DNA of 62,091 nucleotides from positions 1 to 62,091 of the forward strand of contig CAKTPI010000009.1 in NCBI GenBank assembly GCA_934591635.1, in the 5' to 3' direction. Below the pieces are notes generated by a model, which worked only from the letters and a program-made list of their open reading frames with translations, did no database searches and was not told where the DNA came from. Below, piece by piece: positions 1 through 8,807 of this stretch (positions within the stretch are counted from its first letter, which is position 1; each line of letters begins with the position of its first letter). Both the position numbers and the translations under genes were made by a program. Source of the stretch: an uncultured Oscillospiraceae bacterium (GTDB lineage: Bacteria > Bacillota > Clostridia > Oscillospirales > Oscillospiraceae).

Positions 1-46
1 CAAACGCCGCAACAATTTTCTAATATTTGTCTCCGCTTTGTGCTTT

Positions 47-1726
47 TTACTGGTCTTCAAACACAATATCGCTATCATCCATCAGCGATAGCTGTACTGC
101 TCCATCACCCATCTGATCTTTCTTTCCGTTGTATTTAATCAAGTAGTAAGGCAATATTTCTCGAAATTGTTCAGGACAAGGTGTTTGCTTCAACTCCGCT
201 ACTGTATGTGAAGTGAACTCCATAAGTTCCTTCTTTTGCTCGTCACTCATCGCTTGATACAGTTTCTTCCATGCTGCTGTTGTTCCATTTTCCTCAAAGT
301 GGTGACGAAACATGATCAATTCACGAGGCATCGCCAGCAATTCGAAGTACTCTTCGAGCGTATTCCCGAAAGCCTTATAAAAAAAGTCAGATCCAGCAGC
401 AACCACACCTTTAGTCACCTGGAGAATCGCGGAAATTGCTCTGATAGATTTCTTCGTCCAATTGACGCCAATGTAAGACCGATCTGTTCGGTTAATTGGC
501 GAATACTTCATCGGAAATGAGAAAATCTGAATACCAAGTTCTCTGTTCAGCTCAATATTTATCTTCAACCGCTCATAGAGATCCTCGGGCTTATCCTTGT
601 AATTAAAAAGAATATAGTTGGAAATCTCTTTAATTCCATGCCTGTGCGCAGTCCGGACGGCAGCACAGTAAGTATCTTTCAGCTTTATATCATCAAACGC
701 AATTCGCAGGGGCTTAATGGCAAGACGAGCAAGCTGAGTCATATTATCATCGTTAATTTTTCTGCCATCCACCCCTTGATTGAAGTCTAAATAACGAGCT
801 TTCGGAGTCTTGCTGCGGTACTTTTCGACAATAGGGGACAGTTCATCCTCGTGTTCAAGCATATATCCAGCGTAATCCTCCGCATCTTCTGCCCCGATGA
901 CAATCTGAAGAAATGTATCGAGTTTTTCTGGAGATTTTATACGCTTTTTGAACTTGTCCAAATATGCTATCATTTTTTTGTCCAAAAACTCAGCTCGGTC
1001 GCCGTTGTGATAGCGCATCATCACAATATTGTAGGTACCCGGATCTACATATTTTGCGCCGCGCCCGAACCCTGCGGCACACAAATCATCGACCAATGAC
1101 TCAAGATTAGGTGTATTCAGCACGTTATTGTCCAGCAAAAGGAGATGTTGCTTAGGACCATATTTCTGATCAATTACTTTGATTTGCTCAACGATGTTGT
1201 TTGTAACATGAAAGTTTGGCTCTAAAATCGGAACCGCACAAAAAGAGCAATGATTGGGACACCCGCGCGTTGTATAAGCAAAATAGTTATCTCCTGCCGG
1301 GTATTTATAATTGACATCTTCTAAGATATCATAGTCCAGCGGAAGCTGATCCACATTGATGTCATTATTGTCCCCTACAGCAGAAGTATCCGTAAATAAT
1401 CCTGTCAAAATATGAGAGCGGTCAATGCCAGTCGCCTCAACAATACTCTCTGGCATGAGAGACGCCATAATGCCGCCAACATATAATGAGCTAACATCAT
1501 CAACGAGCCGCATATAATGCAGAATCGTTTCTGCGGAAATTGAAAAGTCAAAGGTGAATAGTGTGGTTATATATATTCTGTCCCAAACCGCGGCATCAAT
1601 GTTCGGATCCACTCCCTTGACAAAGCGCACTTCATCACCGAGCATCTTATGATAGGTGCTTATTTTCATCAATCCCATTGGTGGGTATTTGTTCTTGTAA
1701 TTTGGTTCTACTAATAGTACTCTCAT
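47..1726 (-). CDS. B12-binding-type radical SAM protein
   Basis: Probable radical SAM enzyme of 559 aa. The N-terminus (MRVLLVEPNYKNKYPPMGL) resembles the Rossmann-like cobalamin-binding segment of B12-dependent radical SAM proteins. The [4Fe-4S]-SAM motif CPNHCSFC (CX3CX2C) lies near residues 155-162, after a TTRG lead typical of the family. The C-terminal 250 aa show no domain I recognise. It is the last gene of a four-gene minus-strand cassette. Its ATG overlaps the TGA of the upstream GHKL ATPase gene by 4 bases, so the two are translationally coupled. The substrate is unknown. Next to HerA and NurA, a nucleic-acid or nucleotide substrate is possible but inferred. The family call is strong, the function open. 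Confidence 0.85.
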   Translation of the reverse strand: MRVLLVEPNYKNKYPPMGLMKISTYHKMLGDEVRFVKGVDPNIDAAVWDRIYITTLFTFDFSISAETILHYMRLVDDVSSLYVGGIMASLMPESIVEATGIDRSHILTGLFTDTSAVGDNNDINVDQLPLDYDILEDVNYKYPAGDNYFAYTTRGCPNHCSFCAVPILEPNFHVTNNIVEQIKVIDQKYGPKQHLLLLDNNVLNTPNLESLVDDLCAAGFGRGAKYVDPGTYNIVMMRYHNGDRAEFLDKKMIAYLDKFKKRIKSPEKLDTFLQIVIGAEDAEDYAGYMLEHEDELSPIVEKYRSKTPKARYLDFNQGVDGRKINDDNMTQLARLAIKPLRIAFDDIKLKDTYCAAVRTAHRHGIKEISNYILFNYKDKPEDLYERLKINIELNRELGIQIFSFPMKYSPINRTDRSYIGVNWTKKSIRAISAILQVTKGVVAAGSDFFYKAFGNTLEEYFELLAMPRELIMFRHHFEENGTTAAWKKLYQAMSDEQKKELMEFTSHTVAELKQTPCPEQFREILPYYLIKYNGKKDQMGDGAVQLSLMDDSDIVFEDQ

Positions 1727-3306
1727 TTTTTCTTCACGCTCAGTTCCAACTTTATCTTCTCACGCAGCGCCTCTGCTGTTTGGGGTTCACTTGCAAAGTA
1801 GGAATCAATTATAGAGATAATGCGCTGATACAGCTTTCGTTCATCACGGCTATACGAAGAAGGCAAATCGTTTTTCGTTGCATATCCTGCATTTACAATC
1901 TTTTTGTTTAATGCAGTCACTTTTTTTGTCGCAGCTTCTGTCTGAGAAAGGGCTTTTTCTACAGTCTCTTTACGCTCGTCATCAAAGGTACCACGCTCCA
2001 TTGCTTTACGAACTGTTTTTTCTTCTTTTTCGCGTGTGCGAGCGATCTTTTCAAGTCGTTCAGCAATCTGTTCTCTTTTTTCATCGGAGGTAATTGCGCC
2101 AGAGTCGATTTTTCCCTCTAATTCCTTCTGCTCTTCGTTGAGCTTTGTTAAGTTACGAAGCGCAGAAGTCGCCTCTGATGTTCCTCGACGGTATTTCCTG
2201 TTAATCATTCCCGCCCATTCGGAAAGCGATTTTCTCATCTCATTATAAGCTGTGCTTGGTTCAAAATCGTCTCTCTGAGAATTGGGAACCAACTCATCAT
2301 GAAGCACATGGATTTCCCCTGCAAACATTCTGTTTGCATTGTGTCCTTCAGATGGGAAGAAGTTCGCAAAAGTGGTTCCATTGCCAACAAGAATGTTACC
2401 CTTTCGAAAACGGATGCCCTGAACAGATTCATCAGAGATAACACCAGAAAAATCCGTAATAGCCAACCACCCTATATACAGCGGTTTGCCGTCAGATGCC
2501 TCTTTGTAGATGAATTCAACATCACGAACAAAGTCTTTTGTTTTAGTGCGTCCCTGTTTTCCCGTTGACAAACTACGGGAATATAATTTGTAAATCGGCT
2601 TTTTACGCGCGCCCCGGAGAATTTTGTAGCAGGTGATCGGAAAGCCCTTTTCAGAGAAATGATCCCGGATTTTGCGTGCCTGAGGAAATTGTTGACTATC
2701 AAAATCAATTGGTGCCGTCTCAGAAAGATAGCGAATAACGTCATCTTCGTCAAGCAGTCCAGATTCCTGTGGAACGCCAAGCAACCGCACTTCGAAATAA
2801 TGCTCATTACTGTCTTCTGGCTGCTCTTCAAAAGTACTGATGGCTTTGAAGGTTTCCATGATGTCGGATGTCTCATTGTTCGACTTTTGGAGCAACTGCT
2901 GCATTCGAACGCAGTCACAAGTCATAATAGTTTTTGTGGAGTCTCCAATGGCAGTGGTGACAAATTGCACTTTTTCTGCATATGCAAGTCCGCCTAAACG
3001 TCCGATACCCCGAAAGCCACGTTCGGTTATGCCATCTTTATCAGAGGCACCAACGTTCATCAGTTTTATTCTTGCGATATTCAATGGTATTCCAAGACCA
3101 TTGTCTCTAATGATGATGCTGCGTCCTTTTTCGTCAATAGAGATATGTATCGCAGCATCGGCGGATTGCAGAATTCCCGCCTCTATAGCTTTGTCGATGG
3201 AGTCAGAAGAATTCTGAATGTACTCGCGGTAGATGTGCATCGGATTCGAATACATTCCTCTTGTTAATATTTCCAGGAGGAACTTTCCGGCAACTGGCTC
3301 ATTCAT
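1723..3306 (-). CDS. Hsp90-like GHKL ATPase with coiled-coil C-terminus
   Basis: ATP-binding protein of 527 aa with an Hsp90/MutL/histidine-kinase (Bergerat) fold. The N-box is REYIQNSSDSIDK near residues 27-39, close to the RELISNASDALDK type of Hsp90. IIIRDNGLGIP is the G1 box and GFRGIGRLGGLAYAEK the G2 box. Residues about 385-490 are rich in K/E/R heptads and are probably a coiled coil. It is shorter than HtpG and lacks its recognisable middle and C-terminal domains, so it is not the housekeeping chaperone. The start has an AAGGAGG ribosome site, and its ATG overlaps the HerA gene stop (TAATG). A nucleic-acid or complex-remodelling role with HerA-NurA is inferred. Confidence 0.85.
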   Translation of the reverse strand: MNEPVAGKFLLEILTRGMYSNPMHIYREYIQNSSDSIDKAIEAGILQSADAAIHISIDEKGRSIIIRDNGLGIPLNIARIKLMNVGASDKDGITERGFRGIGRLGGLAYAEKVQFVTTAIGDSTKTIMTCDCVRMQQLLQKSNNETSDIMETFKAISTFEEQPEDSNEHYFEVRLLGVPQESGLLDEDDVIRYLSETAPIDFDSQQFPQARKIRDHFSEKGFPITCYKILRGARKKPIYKLYSRSLSTGKQGRTKTKDFVRDVEFIYKEASDGKPLYIGWLAITDFSGVISDESVQGIRFRKGNILVGNGTTFANFFPSEGHNANRMFAGEIHVLHDELVPNSQRDDFEPSTAYNEMRKSLSEWAGMINRKYRRGTSEATSALRNLTKLNEEQKELEGKIDSGAITSDEKREQIAERLEKIARTREKEEKTVRKAMERGTFDDERKETVEKALSQTEAATKKVTALNKKIVNAGYATKNDLPSSYSRDERKLYQRIISIIDSYFASEPQTAEALREKIKLELSVKKK

Positions 3307-4976
3307 TATTTGCTACCTCCTTGATTATAGGACGGAAACGGGAATTGGATTTTTAGCAAAGTTTTGAACACAGGATGATGAACAATCAGGTCTCCTTTTT
3401 TCAAGCGCGTCATCATATTAGCATAAACTGACGGAACGAACTTGTAATCAGGTCGGGATACCTCTATTGCGTTGGTACGTCCATAGATGTTTGTACCACA
3501 GTTTCCTTTGATGCGGTCGTGAATTGCGCTTCTAAACTGCTCCGCAGAAAAGAGGATCACACCTTCGGAGCGACCTCTTTCCGTAATATCCAACAAGTTG
3601 GCAAGCAGAGGAGAATTCTTGCTTGATGTGGAAGGCGCATACTTATTCAGTTCGTCAACAAAAATGATGATTCTCTTCGGAATCGGTTTTTTGCTGGTAC
3701 GTTCATCCTCAAAATCGCCGTGCTTCAGTGAATATACGGATCGTATAATATCACCGAACACAAGACATTGAAGTTGCTCGGTAAGCCCAGCAATGTCAAC
3801 AACCTTCATCTCACCGCCATTTATATTCATAATCTCATCAGAGAGATATACTTGATGTTGTTCTTTCTTGCTCGATTTCGCATTAACAAAAATATCGTCG
3901 TTAATCGAGTTGTTTATAAGACGCCGGAAGCGCTGCCACGACTGAATCAAAATACTGGATTTGTCCTTTTTGTCGCTTCCTTTGCTGCAAAATTCCTTCA
4001 AGACTTCTTTGAAGTTTGCCCAGCTCAAATCTCCTTTGAACTCCGAACCATAATCAATATAGTTCAAAATAGATTCGATGGTATAGTTGGGGTCATCTAC
4101 ATTAGAAAACAGCATATCAACTTTACTGATATCGTGTTCAAACGTATAGATGAAATTTGCAGCCTGACCTCCATTAAATTGCTCAGCTAAATCTTCGACT
4201 GGCAGTGCGGTATTCGCATAGAGCTTGTCCTTTTGCTGACGGTATGGATATAGATATTTTACATTTTCAAATGGCGTACACGGCACACCGAGGTCATCCC
4301 AATCTTTGCGCTGTGCATTCGTAATCTTTTCGTTTGGCTGATGAACATGGAGCAAATCGTCACCCTTAACATTCATCACAATGATTGCAACATCGTCCTT
4401 ACATTTATGTTGAATCGCTTTCAGCAGGAACATGACATAGCTGGTCTTTGTTGCCAAGCCAGAAATGCCAGAAATATTCATATGCGCGCCTTCCGGACCG
4501 ATAAGAAAATCTCCATTAAACTTAATTGGCACAGAAACGTTATTTCCGGCTTTCATAAGTCCAGCAGGAATAGCCGACTTCTCATCAATATTGTCAAGCC
4601 CAAGTGCTACCTGAATGTCATCCTCATTTGCCGTATATACTGCCGATCCCTCGAAAACTGGCATAAAGTTTTCTTTGGTATTATGGATGACCGAAACCTT
4701 GGCATAAGAAAGAGACAACCGGCGCGTCATGGGGGCTATATCTACGTTTCCAAAATCCGAGGAAACATAGTTGCTGATGTGTCCCGTACCATCTGTAATG
4801 TGAAAGATATCTTGAACGACGCCATATGTAATAGAGTCATCCGTTTTGTTCTGAACAAGGACAATATCAAATGGACTTAAAATTGTATCATCGGACATCC
4901 AAAATTGAAATTCATCGCAGGATGAAGGATTCTTTTCGGTGGCAGATACTTTGCCGATTAACTTTCTTGTACTCAT
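3306..4976 (-). CDS. HerA-like FtsK-superfamily ATPase/translocase
   Basis: Predicted ATPase of 556 aa. The N-terminal 100 aa fit a HerA-type beta-barrel (HAS-barrel-like). A P-loop-like GISGLATKTS lies near residue 172, and a Walker B strand RIIIFVDELNK lies near residue 437. The segment GRSEGVILFSAEQFRSAI resembles the sensor/arginine region of HerA-FtsK proteins. In archaea HerA is a hexameric translocase that works with the NurA nuclease in DNA end resection. Bacterial HerA proteins with various effectors occur in anti-phage systems. Here a NurA-like gene sits 14 bases upstream, as expected for such a pair. The start is supported by AAGGAG seven bases before ATG. Confidence 0.85.
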   Translation of the reverse strand: MSTRKLIGKVSATEKNPSSCDEFQFWMSDDTILSPFDIVLVQNKTDDSITYGVVQDIFHITDGTGHISNYVSSDFGNVDIAPMTRRLSLSYAKVSVIHNTKENFMPVFEGSAVYTANEDDIQVALGLDNIDEKSAIPAGLMKAGNNVSVPIKFNGDFLIGPEGAHMNISGISGLATKTSYVMFLLKAIQHKCKDDVAIIVMNVKGDDLLHVHQPNEKITNAQRKDWDDLGVPCTPFENVKYLYPYRQQKDKLYANTALPVEDLAEQFNGGQAANFIYTFEHDISKVDMLFSNVDDPNYTIESILNYIDYGSEFKGDLSWANFKEVLKEFCSKGSDKKDKSSILIQSWQRFRRLINNSINDDIFVNAKSSKKEQHQVYLSDEIMNINGGEMKVVDIAGLTEQLQCLVFGDIIRSVYSLKHGDFEDERTSKKPIPKRIIIFVDELNKYAPSTSSKNSPLLANLLDITERGRSEGVILFSAEQFRSAIHDRIKGNCGTNIYGRTNAIEVSRPDYKFVPSVYANMMTRLKKGDLIVHHPVFKTLLKIQFPFPSYNQGGSK

Positions 4977-4990
4977 ATTCCGTCTCCTTA

Positions 4991-6118
4991 TTACTTGAAA
5001 TCTCGCTTGAAATTATTGATAAAAACCAAATCGCTCTCAAACGTAGATTTGATAAGTGTTTCGGTCAAATATACGGGGTATAGATGACTCGCCCAACGTT
5101 CATCTCGCCCATAGCAAGTTGGCGAACACTCATTGAGCAATGACAGAGAAATTGTGTCAATGATATCCGTTGGGATTCCGCTGTCATAATAGTCTTCCAA
5201 TGCCATCTTCTCGATTTTTATAATTCCTTCAAGAGGATTAGATACTCTGTTTTTGGGGCGTATTCTTAGATACCATACTCCAAATCTTCTGCCGCGGTCA
5301 TTTTCCTTCATAAACACAGGAGTACGCTCTCCATATTCAAGTTTCAAAAGCTCTGCTCCAATCTGCGTTCCACCCCGTTTGGACTTACCCGATGCAGGGA
5401 GCATGGGATTAAAGCTCTTTGATACACCAATTACATTGTAGAACAGATCGGAAAATTCTGCTTTTCCAGTGTCTTGCCGCAAAAATTGAAGTGGACCGTC
5501 CACTACAAGCATACGATCTGTATCCAGCGAGCCAGACTTCACCATGTTTGACAAGATCTCAATTTCCATATCGTGCATCATGGAATTGGCTTTGGCAATT
5601 GCGGCATTAACAGGAATATTGTGCTTTTCTGATTCGAATCGGTAACCGACCACTTCAAGAAACATTTCTTTTGCAACCGCAGTTCGCATGAGTCGCTGCT
5701 GTATTTCTTTGAAGTCCACCGTATTGATCTTATCACTCAAGAGCAGCAGATTTTTTCGTAGTATTGTCTGATGAGAATGAAGCTTTTTTGCACCGTCCCT
5801 TTCAGTGCAGCCAGCCCGGATTTGGGCGATGACAACCGGATAAATCTTCTTGCCACCATCAATTACAATATCGCCAATTTTGTATGTCCGACGAGAACCG
5901 TCCATAAAGAATGAAAAATTTGAAAAAGTACGATCCTCAGCAAATAGATCATACGGTCTGATCTTTTTAGACTTGTCAGTCTCAAACGGTTCTCCGATTA
6001 CTTTAATTTCATCGCCCTCATCTTGGTACGGTTCCTGATAATAGTGGTCGAGATCAAGGCTTTCATTCTGATAAAGTGCAACGCCGCATTTGTCAAATAT
6101 ATTTTTCAAAGTAGCCAT
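4991..6118 (-). CDS. NurA-like nuclease
   Basis: Predicted nuclease of 375 aa. The key feature is FFMDGSRRTYKIGD near residues 70-83: an acidic residue on a strand followed by GS, as in the NurA (RNase H-like) active site. Further acidic blocks (RMLVVDGPLQFL near 190) fit the second catalytic strand. The C-terminal part has the KMALEDYYDSGIP segment expected after it. I chose the ATG at 6118 because GGAGGG lies eight bases before it. The ATG 24 bases upstream (6142) has no such site. It is the first gene of the NurA-HerA-GHKL-radical SAM cassette. The NurA call rests on motif and HerA neighbourhood, not on a profile search. Confidence 0.8.
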   Translation of the reverse strand: MATLKNIFDKCGVALYQNESLDLDHYYQEPYQDEGDEIKVIGEPFETDKSKKIRPYDLFAEDRTFSNFSFFMDGSRRTYKIGDIVIDGGKKIYPVVIAQIRAGCTERDGAKKLHSHQTILRKNLLLLSDKINTVDFKEIQQRLMRTAVAKEMFLEVVGYRFESEKHNIPVNAAIAKANSMMHDMEIEILSNMVKSGSLDTDRMLVVDGPLQFLRQDTGKAEFSDLFYNVIGVSKSFNPMLPASGKSKRGGTQIGAELLKLEYGERTPVFMKENDRGRRFGVWYLRIRPKNRVSNPLEGIIKIEKMALEDYYDSGIPTDIIDTISLSLLNECSPTCYGRDERWASHLYPVYLTETLIKSTFESDLVFINNFKRDFK

Positions 6119-6156
6119 GATAACCCTCCATGTGATAACCATTATTACAAAGCCCT

Positions 6157-6185
6157 ATTATGTATCGAGCTGACATTGGCGTCTA
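6157..6185 (-). promoter_or_regulatory. Possible promoter of the NurA-HerA cassette
   Basis: On the minus strand TAGACG and CATAAT are separated by 17 bases and lie about 40 bases before the NurA start. The match to a vegetative promoter is fair (4/6 and 5/6), so this is a weak call. The cassette could also be read through from the HTH gene upstream. Confidence 0.35.
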
Positions 6186-6235
6186 TTTGAACCCACTAGG
6201 GGTAAATTGTGTCCTATTTTCGAGTCGGAGTCGCT

Positions 6236-6451
6236 TTAAAATGACGGCTCATTTATTATTTTCTGCGGGTTTTTTATATACTTTCCGTTCTTGATCCTCG
6301 CGTCTGTTGGTTTTATAGCATCCTCCGGAATGACCCAAAACGCACCTATCCGCATTGCGCCCGGTATACGTCCCTCTCCACACAAAATCTGTATACGTCG
6401 GGTTGAGATACCCCATTTTTCAGCAGTTTGTGAAACGGATAAATAATTCAT
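6236..6451 (-). CDS. Small excisionase-like HTH protein
   Basis: DNA-binding protein of 71 aa with a MerR/excisionase-type winged helix-turn-helix: MNYLSVSQTAEKWGISTRRI, then the wing GRIPGAMRIGAFWVIPEDA. The C-terminal ARIKNGKYIKNP is a common tail of small HTH proteins found beside mobile or toxin/defence genes in Clostridia. The ATG at 6451 has AGAGGTG at good distance. The GTG at 6460 lies inside that ribosome site, so I rejected it. It may regulate the NurA-HerA cassette or be a recombination directionality factor left from a mobile element. No integrase is seen in the window. Confidence 0.75.
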   Translation of the reverse strand: MNYLSVSQTAEKWGISTRRIQILCGEGRIPGAMRIGAFWVIPEDAIKPTDARIKNGKYIKNPQKIINEPSF

Positions 6452-6459
6452 AGGCGGCA

Positions 6460-6936
6460 CCTCTGCTACAGCTTTATCTTCATGTTTTTATAAAATCCAG
6501 TATCGATTATAATCGGAAACGCGAATAAAGGCAAGGACTTTTCCGCACAGTTCGACATATATTTCCAGTCAGGAATAGGGGCTTGGGATTATCCCAAAAT
6601 CGCCGTGTATCCGAACAGCGGCTGTGCTTGCTATTCTCTCAAATCTCAGTTTTTCTCTGTACCCCACGCTGCTCTTTCTCTCTGCCAAAATCTGCGTATA
6701 CTGTAAGAAAACGAGAGAAAAGAGTGGCTTATTTGTAGCATAGGAATGCGTATCTTCCGATTTTTACAAGTGCTACGCTAACAGGCCCATCTTCATTGTC
6801 CGGGTATGAGCTCATCCGGGGATGAACACAGTGCATCGGCGTGATGGATTTCATCGATATACTCAATCCTTTTCCACAACAAATGGATAAGGCTCATCGC
6901 CTGACCCAAATACTTATTATAGAACCTGTTCACCTC
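6460..6936. other. Gene-poor stretch with small-ORF debris
   Basis: No normal gene is visible. The minus strand carries two short overlapping frames (6793-6933, and an ATG frame reading from about 6818 down to 6722) that look like vestiges of mobile-element ORFs. A short palindrome, TCATCCGGGGATGA, lies near 6811-6826. This may be the boundary between the AT-rich cassette and the GC-richer chromosome. Confidence 0.4.
6793..6933 (-). pseudogene. Orphan 46-codon frame, probable remnant
   Basis: An open frame on the minus strand encodes a short helical peptide (central part LIHLLWKRIEYIDEIHHADA), ending SPDELIPGQ. It begins four bases after the stop of the phosphodiesterase gene. Its GTG is fused to a strong AGGAGG with no spacer, and no start codon lies 5-9 bases downstream of that site. 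That suggests a rearranged or decayed gene start. An internal ATG follows 36 bases later. I do not recognise the family. Confidence 0.3.
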
Positions 6937-7392
6937 CTATGCCTGTAGAAGAATGATCTTCTTCACCCGATAATTTTCCCCATCAATCGTCAAAACCGCA
7001 AAACTGATTTCCTGCCCGAACCGCCGCTTTCCGCAGCTGCCGGGGTTGAGCCAGAGTTTCCCATCGACCACCTGTTCCAAATACTTGTGGGAGTGGCCGA
7101 AAACAACAATGTCGGCATCCGGCGGCAGGTTTTGGATTTCCTTCTTGTTATGCACCATGAAGATTTTCAGGCTCTCCAGCTGCACCGTCAGGTCATGGGG
7201 CAGGTGTTCGGCCCATTCTTTGTCGTTGTTTCCCCGAACCACATAGACCGGCGCAATTCGGCCCAGTTCCTCCAAAATGCCCTGATTGTTGATGTCCCCG
7301 GCGTGGAGGATGCAGTCACAGCTGCGTAGAATTTCCAGGACCTCCTGCCGGAGCAGACCGTGGGTGTCTGAAATAACGCCTACTTTCATCAT
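6937..7392 (-). CDS. YfcE/MJ0936-type metallophosphoesterase
   Basis: Phosphodiesterase of 151 aa in the calcineurin-like YfcE/YsnB group. All metal-binding motifs are present in order: ISDTHG at the N-terminus, HAGDI, VVRGNND, and FGHSHKYLE followed by LNPGSCG. Length is normal for the family. The physiological substrate of such enzymes is usually unknown. The ATG at 7392 (MMKVGVISDTHG) has AAAGGAG eight bases upstream. The longer frame to 7458 adds a Cys/Ala-rich extension unlike the family. It lies downstream of tag on the same strand, with a 93-base gap. Confidence 0.88.
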   Translation of the reverse strand: MMKVGVISDTHGLLRQEVLEILRSCDCILHAGDINNQGILEELGRIAPVYVVRGNNDKEWAEHLPHDLTVQLESLKIFMVHNKKEIQNLPPDADIVVFGHSHKYLEQVVDGKLWLNPGSCGKRRFGQEISFAVLTIDGENYRVKKIILLQA

Positions 7393-7485
7393 AAGGACGG
7401 CTCCTTTCGCTTTTCTTGTTTCAAGGCAGCCGGCGCAAGCATCCGCACCTGCTGCCAAACTTTATAGACTTCTGTTACTGCCTCT

Positions 7486-8052
7486 CTATACCACCGTCTT
7501 GTGTTCCAAAAAGCAGCCCCCATCGTGAGAATAGATCACACCGACCGCCTGCAAATATGCGTAGATCACCGTCGTCCCAACGAACTTCATGCCCCGTTTC
7601 TTCAGGTCCTTTGAAATCCGTTCTGAAAGCTCCGAATGTGTCAGCCCACTTTCGTAGACCACTTTTCCTTCAGTCCAGTGCCAGAGGTACCCGGAAAAAC
7701 TGCCATATTTCCCCTGTATTTCACGAAAAACCCGGGCATTGGTAACGGCCGCCTGTATTTTCAGCCGATTCCGGATGATTCCGGGGTCACGGACCAGGGC
7801 TTCCAGCTTGTCCTCCCCATATGCGCAGACCGCCTCCAAATCAAATCCATCGAAGGCTGCCCGAAACGCCTCCCGCTTATTCAGAACACATTCCCAGGAC
7901 AGCCCGGCTTGAAAGCATTCCAGCACCAGCATCTCAAACAGCTTCCCATCATCGTAAACAGGAACGCCCCATTCCTCATCATGGTAACGGATGTACCGTT
8001 CATTTTTGGGGTTTGCCCAACAGCAGCGTTTCTTTCCGTCTGACCATTCCAT
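7486..8052 (-). CDS. tag: DNA-3-methyladenine glycosylase I
   Basis: Base-excision repair enzyme (188 aa) that removes 3-methyladenine from alkylated DNA. The zinc-snap ligands are visible as C10, H24 (YHDEEWG), H176 and C180. The catalytic region LFEMLVLECFQAGLSW with its conserved Glu is intact, as is the HhH-like segment. Length matches E. coli Tag (187 aa). An alkyltransferase-like gene occurs at 22 kb, but the two are not linked. Confidence 0.95.
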   Translation of the reverse strand: MEWSDGKKRCCWANPKNERYIRYHDEEWGVPVYDDGKLFEMLVLECFQAGLSWECVLNKREAFRAAFDGFDLEAVCAYGEDKLEALVRDPGIIRNRLKIQAAVTNARVFREIQGKYGSFSGYLWHWTEGKVVYESGLTHSELSERISKDLKKRGMKFVGTTVIYAYLQAVGVIYSHDGGCFLEHKTVV

Positions 8053-8219
8053 CTGTATTTCAGCTCCTTTGCTCTATAACCAAGTTTTCAACCTGGTGCC
8101 ATTATATCAGACAAGTAATCAAAATCATAGAGTCCGGATCGTATTCATCGTTTTGGCCTATTTGAAGCTGCTGTTTACCTGACATCTCGAATACAATTCC
8201 CTTATTCTAAAGAAGTATA

Positions 8220-8260
8220 TTGATTATTCGTAACGAATAGTATATACTATTATTGAGGTG
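8220..8260 (+). promoter_or_regulatory. Promoter with two palindromes before the kinase pair
   Basis: TTGATT (8220-8225) and TATACT (8243-8248) are 17 bases apart. The spacer starts with the perfect palindrome ATTCGTAACGAAT (8226-8238). A second perfect palindrome, ATAGTATATACTAT (8237-8250), covers the -10 box. GAGGTG (8255-8260) is the ribosome site of the next gene. A repressor bound here would block RNA polymerase, so autoregulation by the AbrB-like partner is likely. Confidence 0.7.
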
Positions 8261-8267
8261 ATGTCCC

Positions 8268-8807
8268 ATGGAAACACGAACCGCAAATCTGATTATCGGC
8301 ACCTCCGGCGGCACAGCTGGGGGCAATGCGACAAACTATAAGCTGGCCCTCCCCTCCACTTGGATCAAGGAAATGGGGCTGACTCCGGAGCAGCGGCAGG
8401 TGGAGCTGCGCTTCGACGATGCTTCCATCGTCATTACCAGGAAGCTGCCCTTTGCGGAATTTCTGGAAGCCAGCCGCCACGCTGAGCACAAAGTGCTTCT
8501 TCTCTCCTACTATTCCGGGGACACCCTCTGCGCCCGGATTGCCGCTGACGAAACCGAGAAAACGGTATGCGTTGAAAATCTCGCTGCGGATTGTCTGAAA
8601 CTTCCCTTTGGAAATAACAAGAATCCAATCTGGGAGGATTACCAGCACTTTCTGGAGGACCGCTGCATTCCAAAAACCAGGGCCGGACTACAGGAATACC
8701 TGGAAACAATTGGAGTGGACAGCTATGAGCCGTTGGAAATTATCCGCAAAACCCAGGGGCGCATGGCCGAGGATGATCTGTGGCTGACCGTGGAGGAATT
8801 GAAATGA
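8268..8807 (+). CDS. AbrB-like N-terminal protein, partner of HipA-like kinase
   Basis: Protein of 179 aa. Residues about 25-58 (YKLALPSTWIKEMGL, then VELRFDDASIVITRK) resemble a SpoVT/AbrB swapped-hairpin DNA-binding domain. The C-terminal part (CIPKTRAGLQEYLETIGVDS, then LEIIRKTQGRMAEDDLWL) resembles a conserved block in proteins encoded just before HipA/CtkA-like kinases in Clostridia. It is probably the antitoxin or regulator of the next gene, whose ATG overlaps its TGA. The start has GAGGTG seven bases upstream. Confidence 0.65.
   Translation: METRTANLIIGTSGGTAGGNATNYKLALPSTWIKEMGLTPEQRQVELRFDDASIVITRKLPFAEFLEASRHAEHKVLLLSYYSGDTLCARIAADETEKTVCVENLAADCLKLPFGNNKNPIWEDYQHFLEDRCIPKTRAGLQEYLETIGVDSYEPLEIIRKTQGRMAEDDLWLTVEELK

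Noticed and set aside
6180..6236. tRNA 3' end or attachment site (GGGTTCAAAT near 6195)
   Set aside because: No pairing T-stem or acceptor stem could be built around it.
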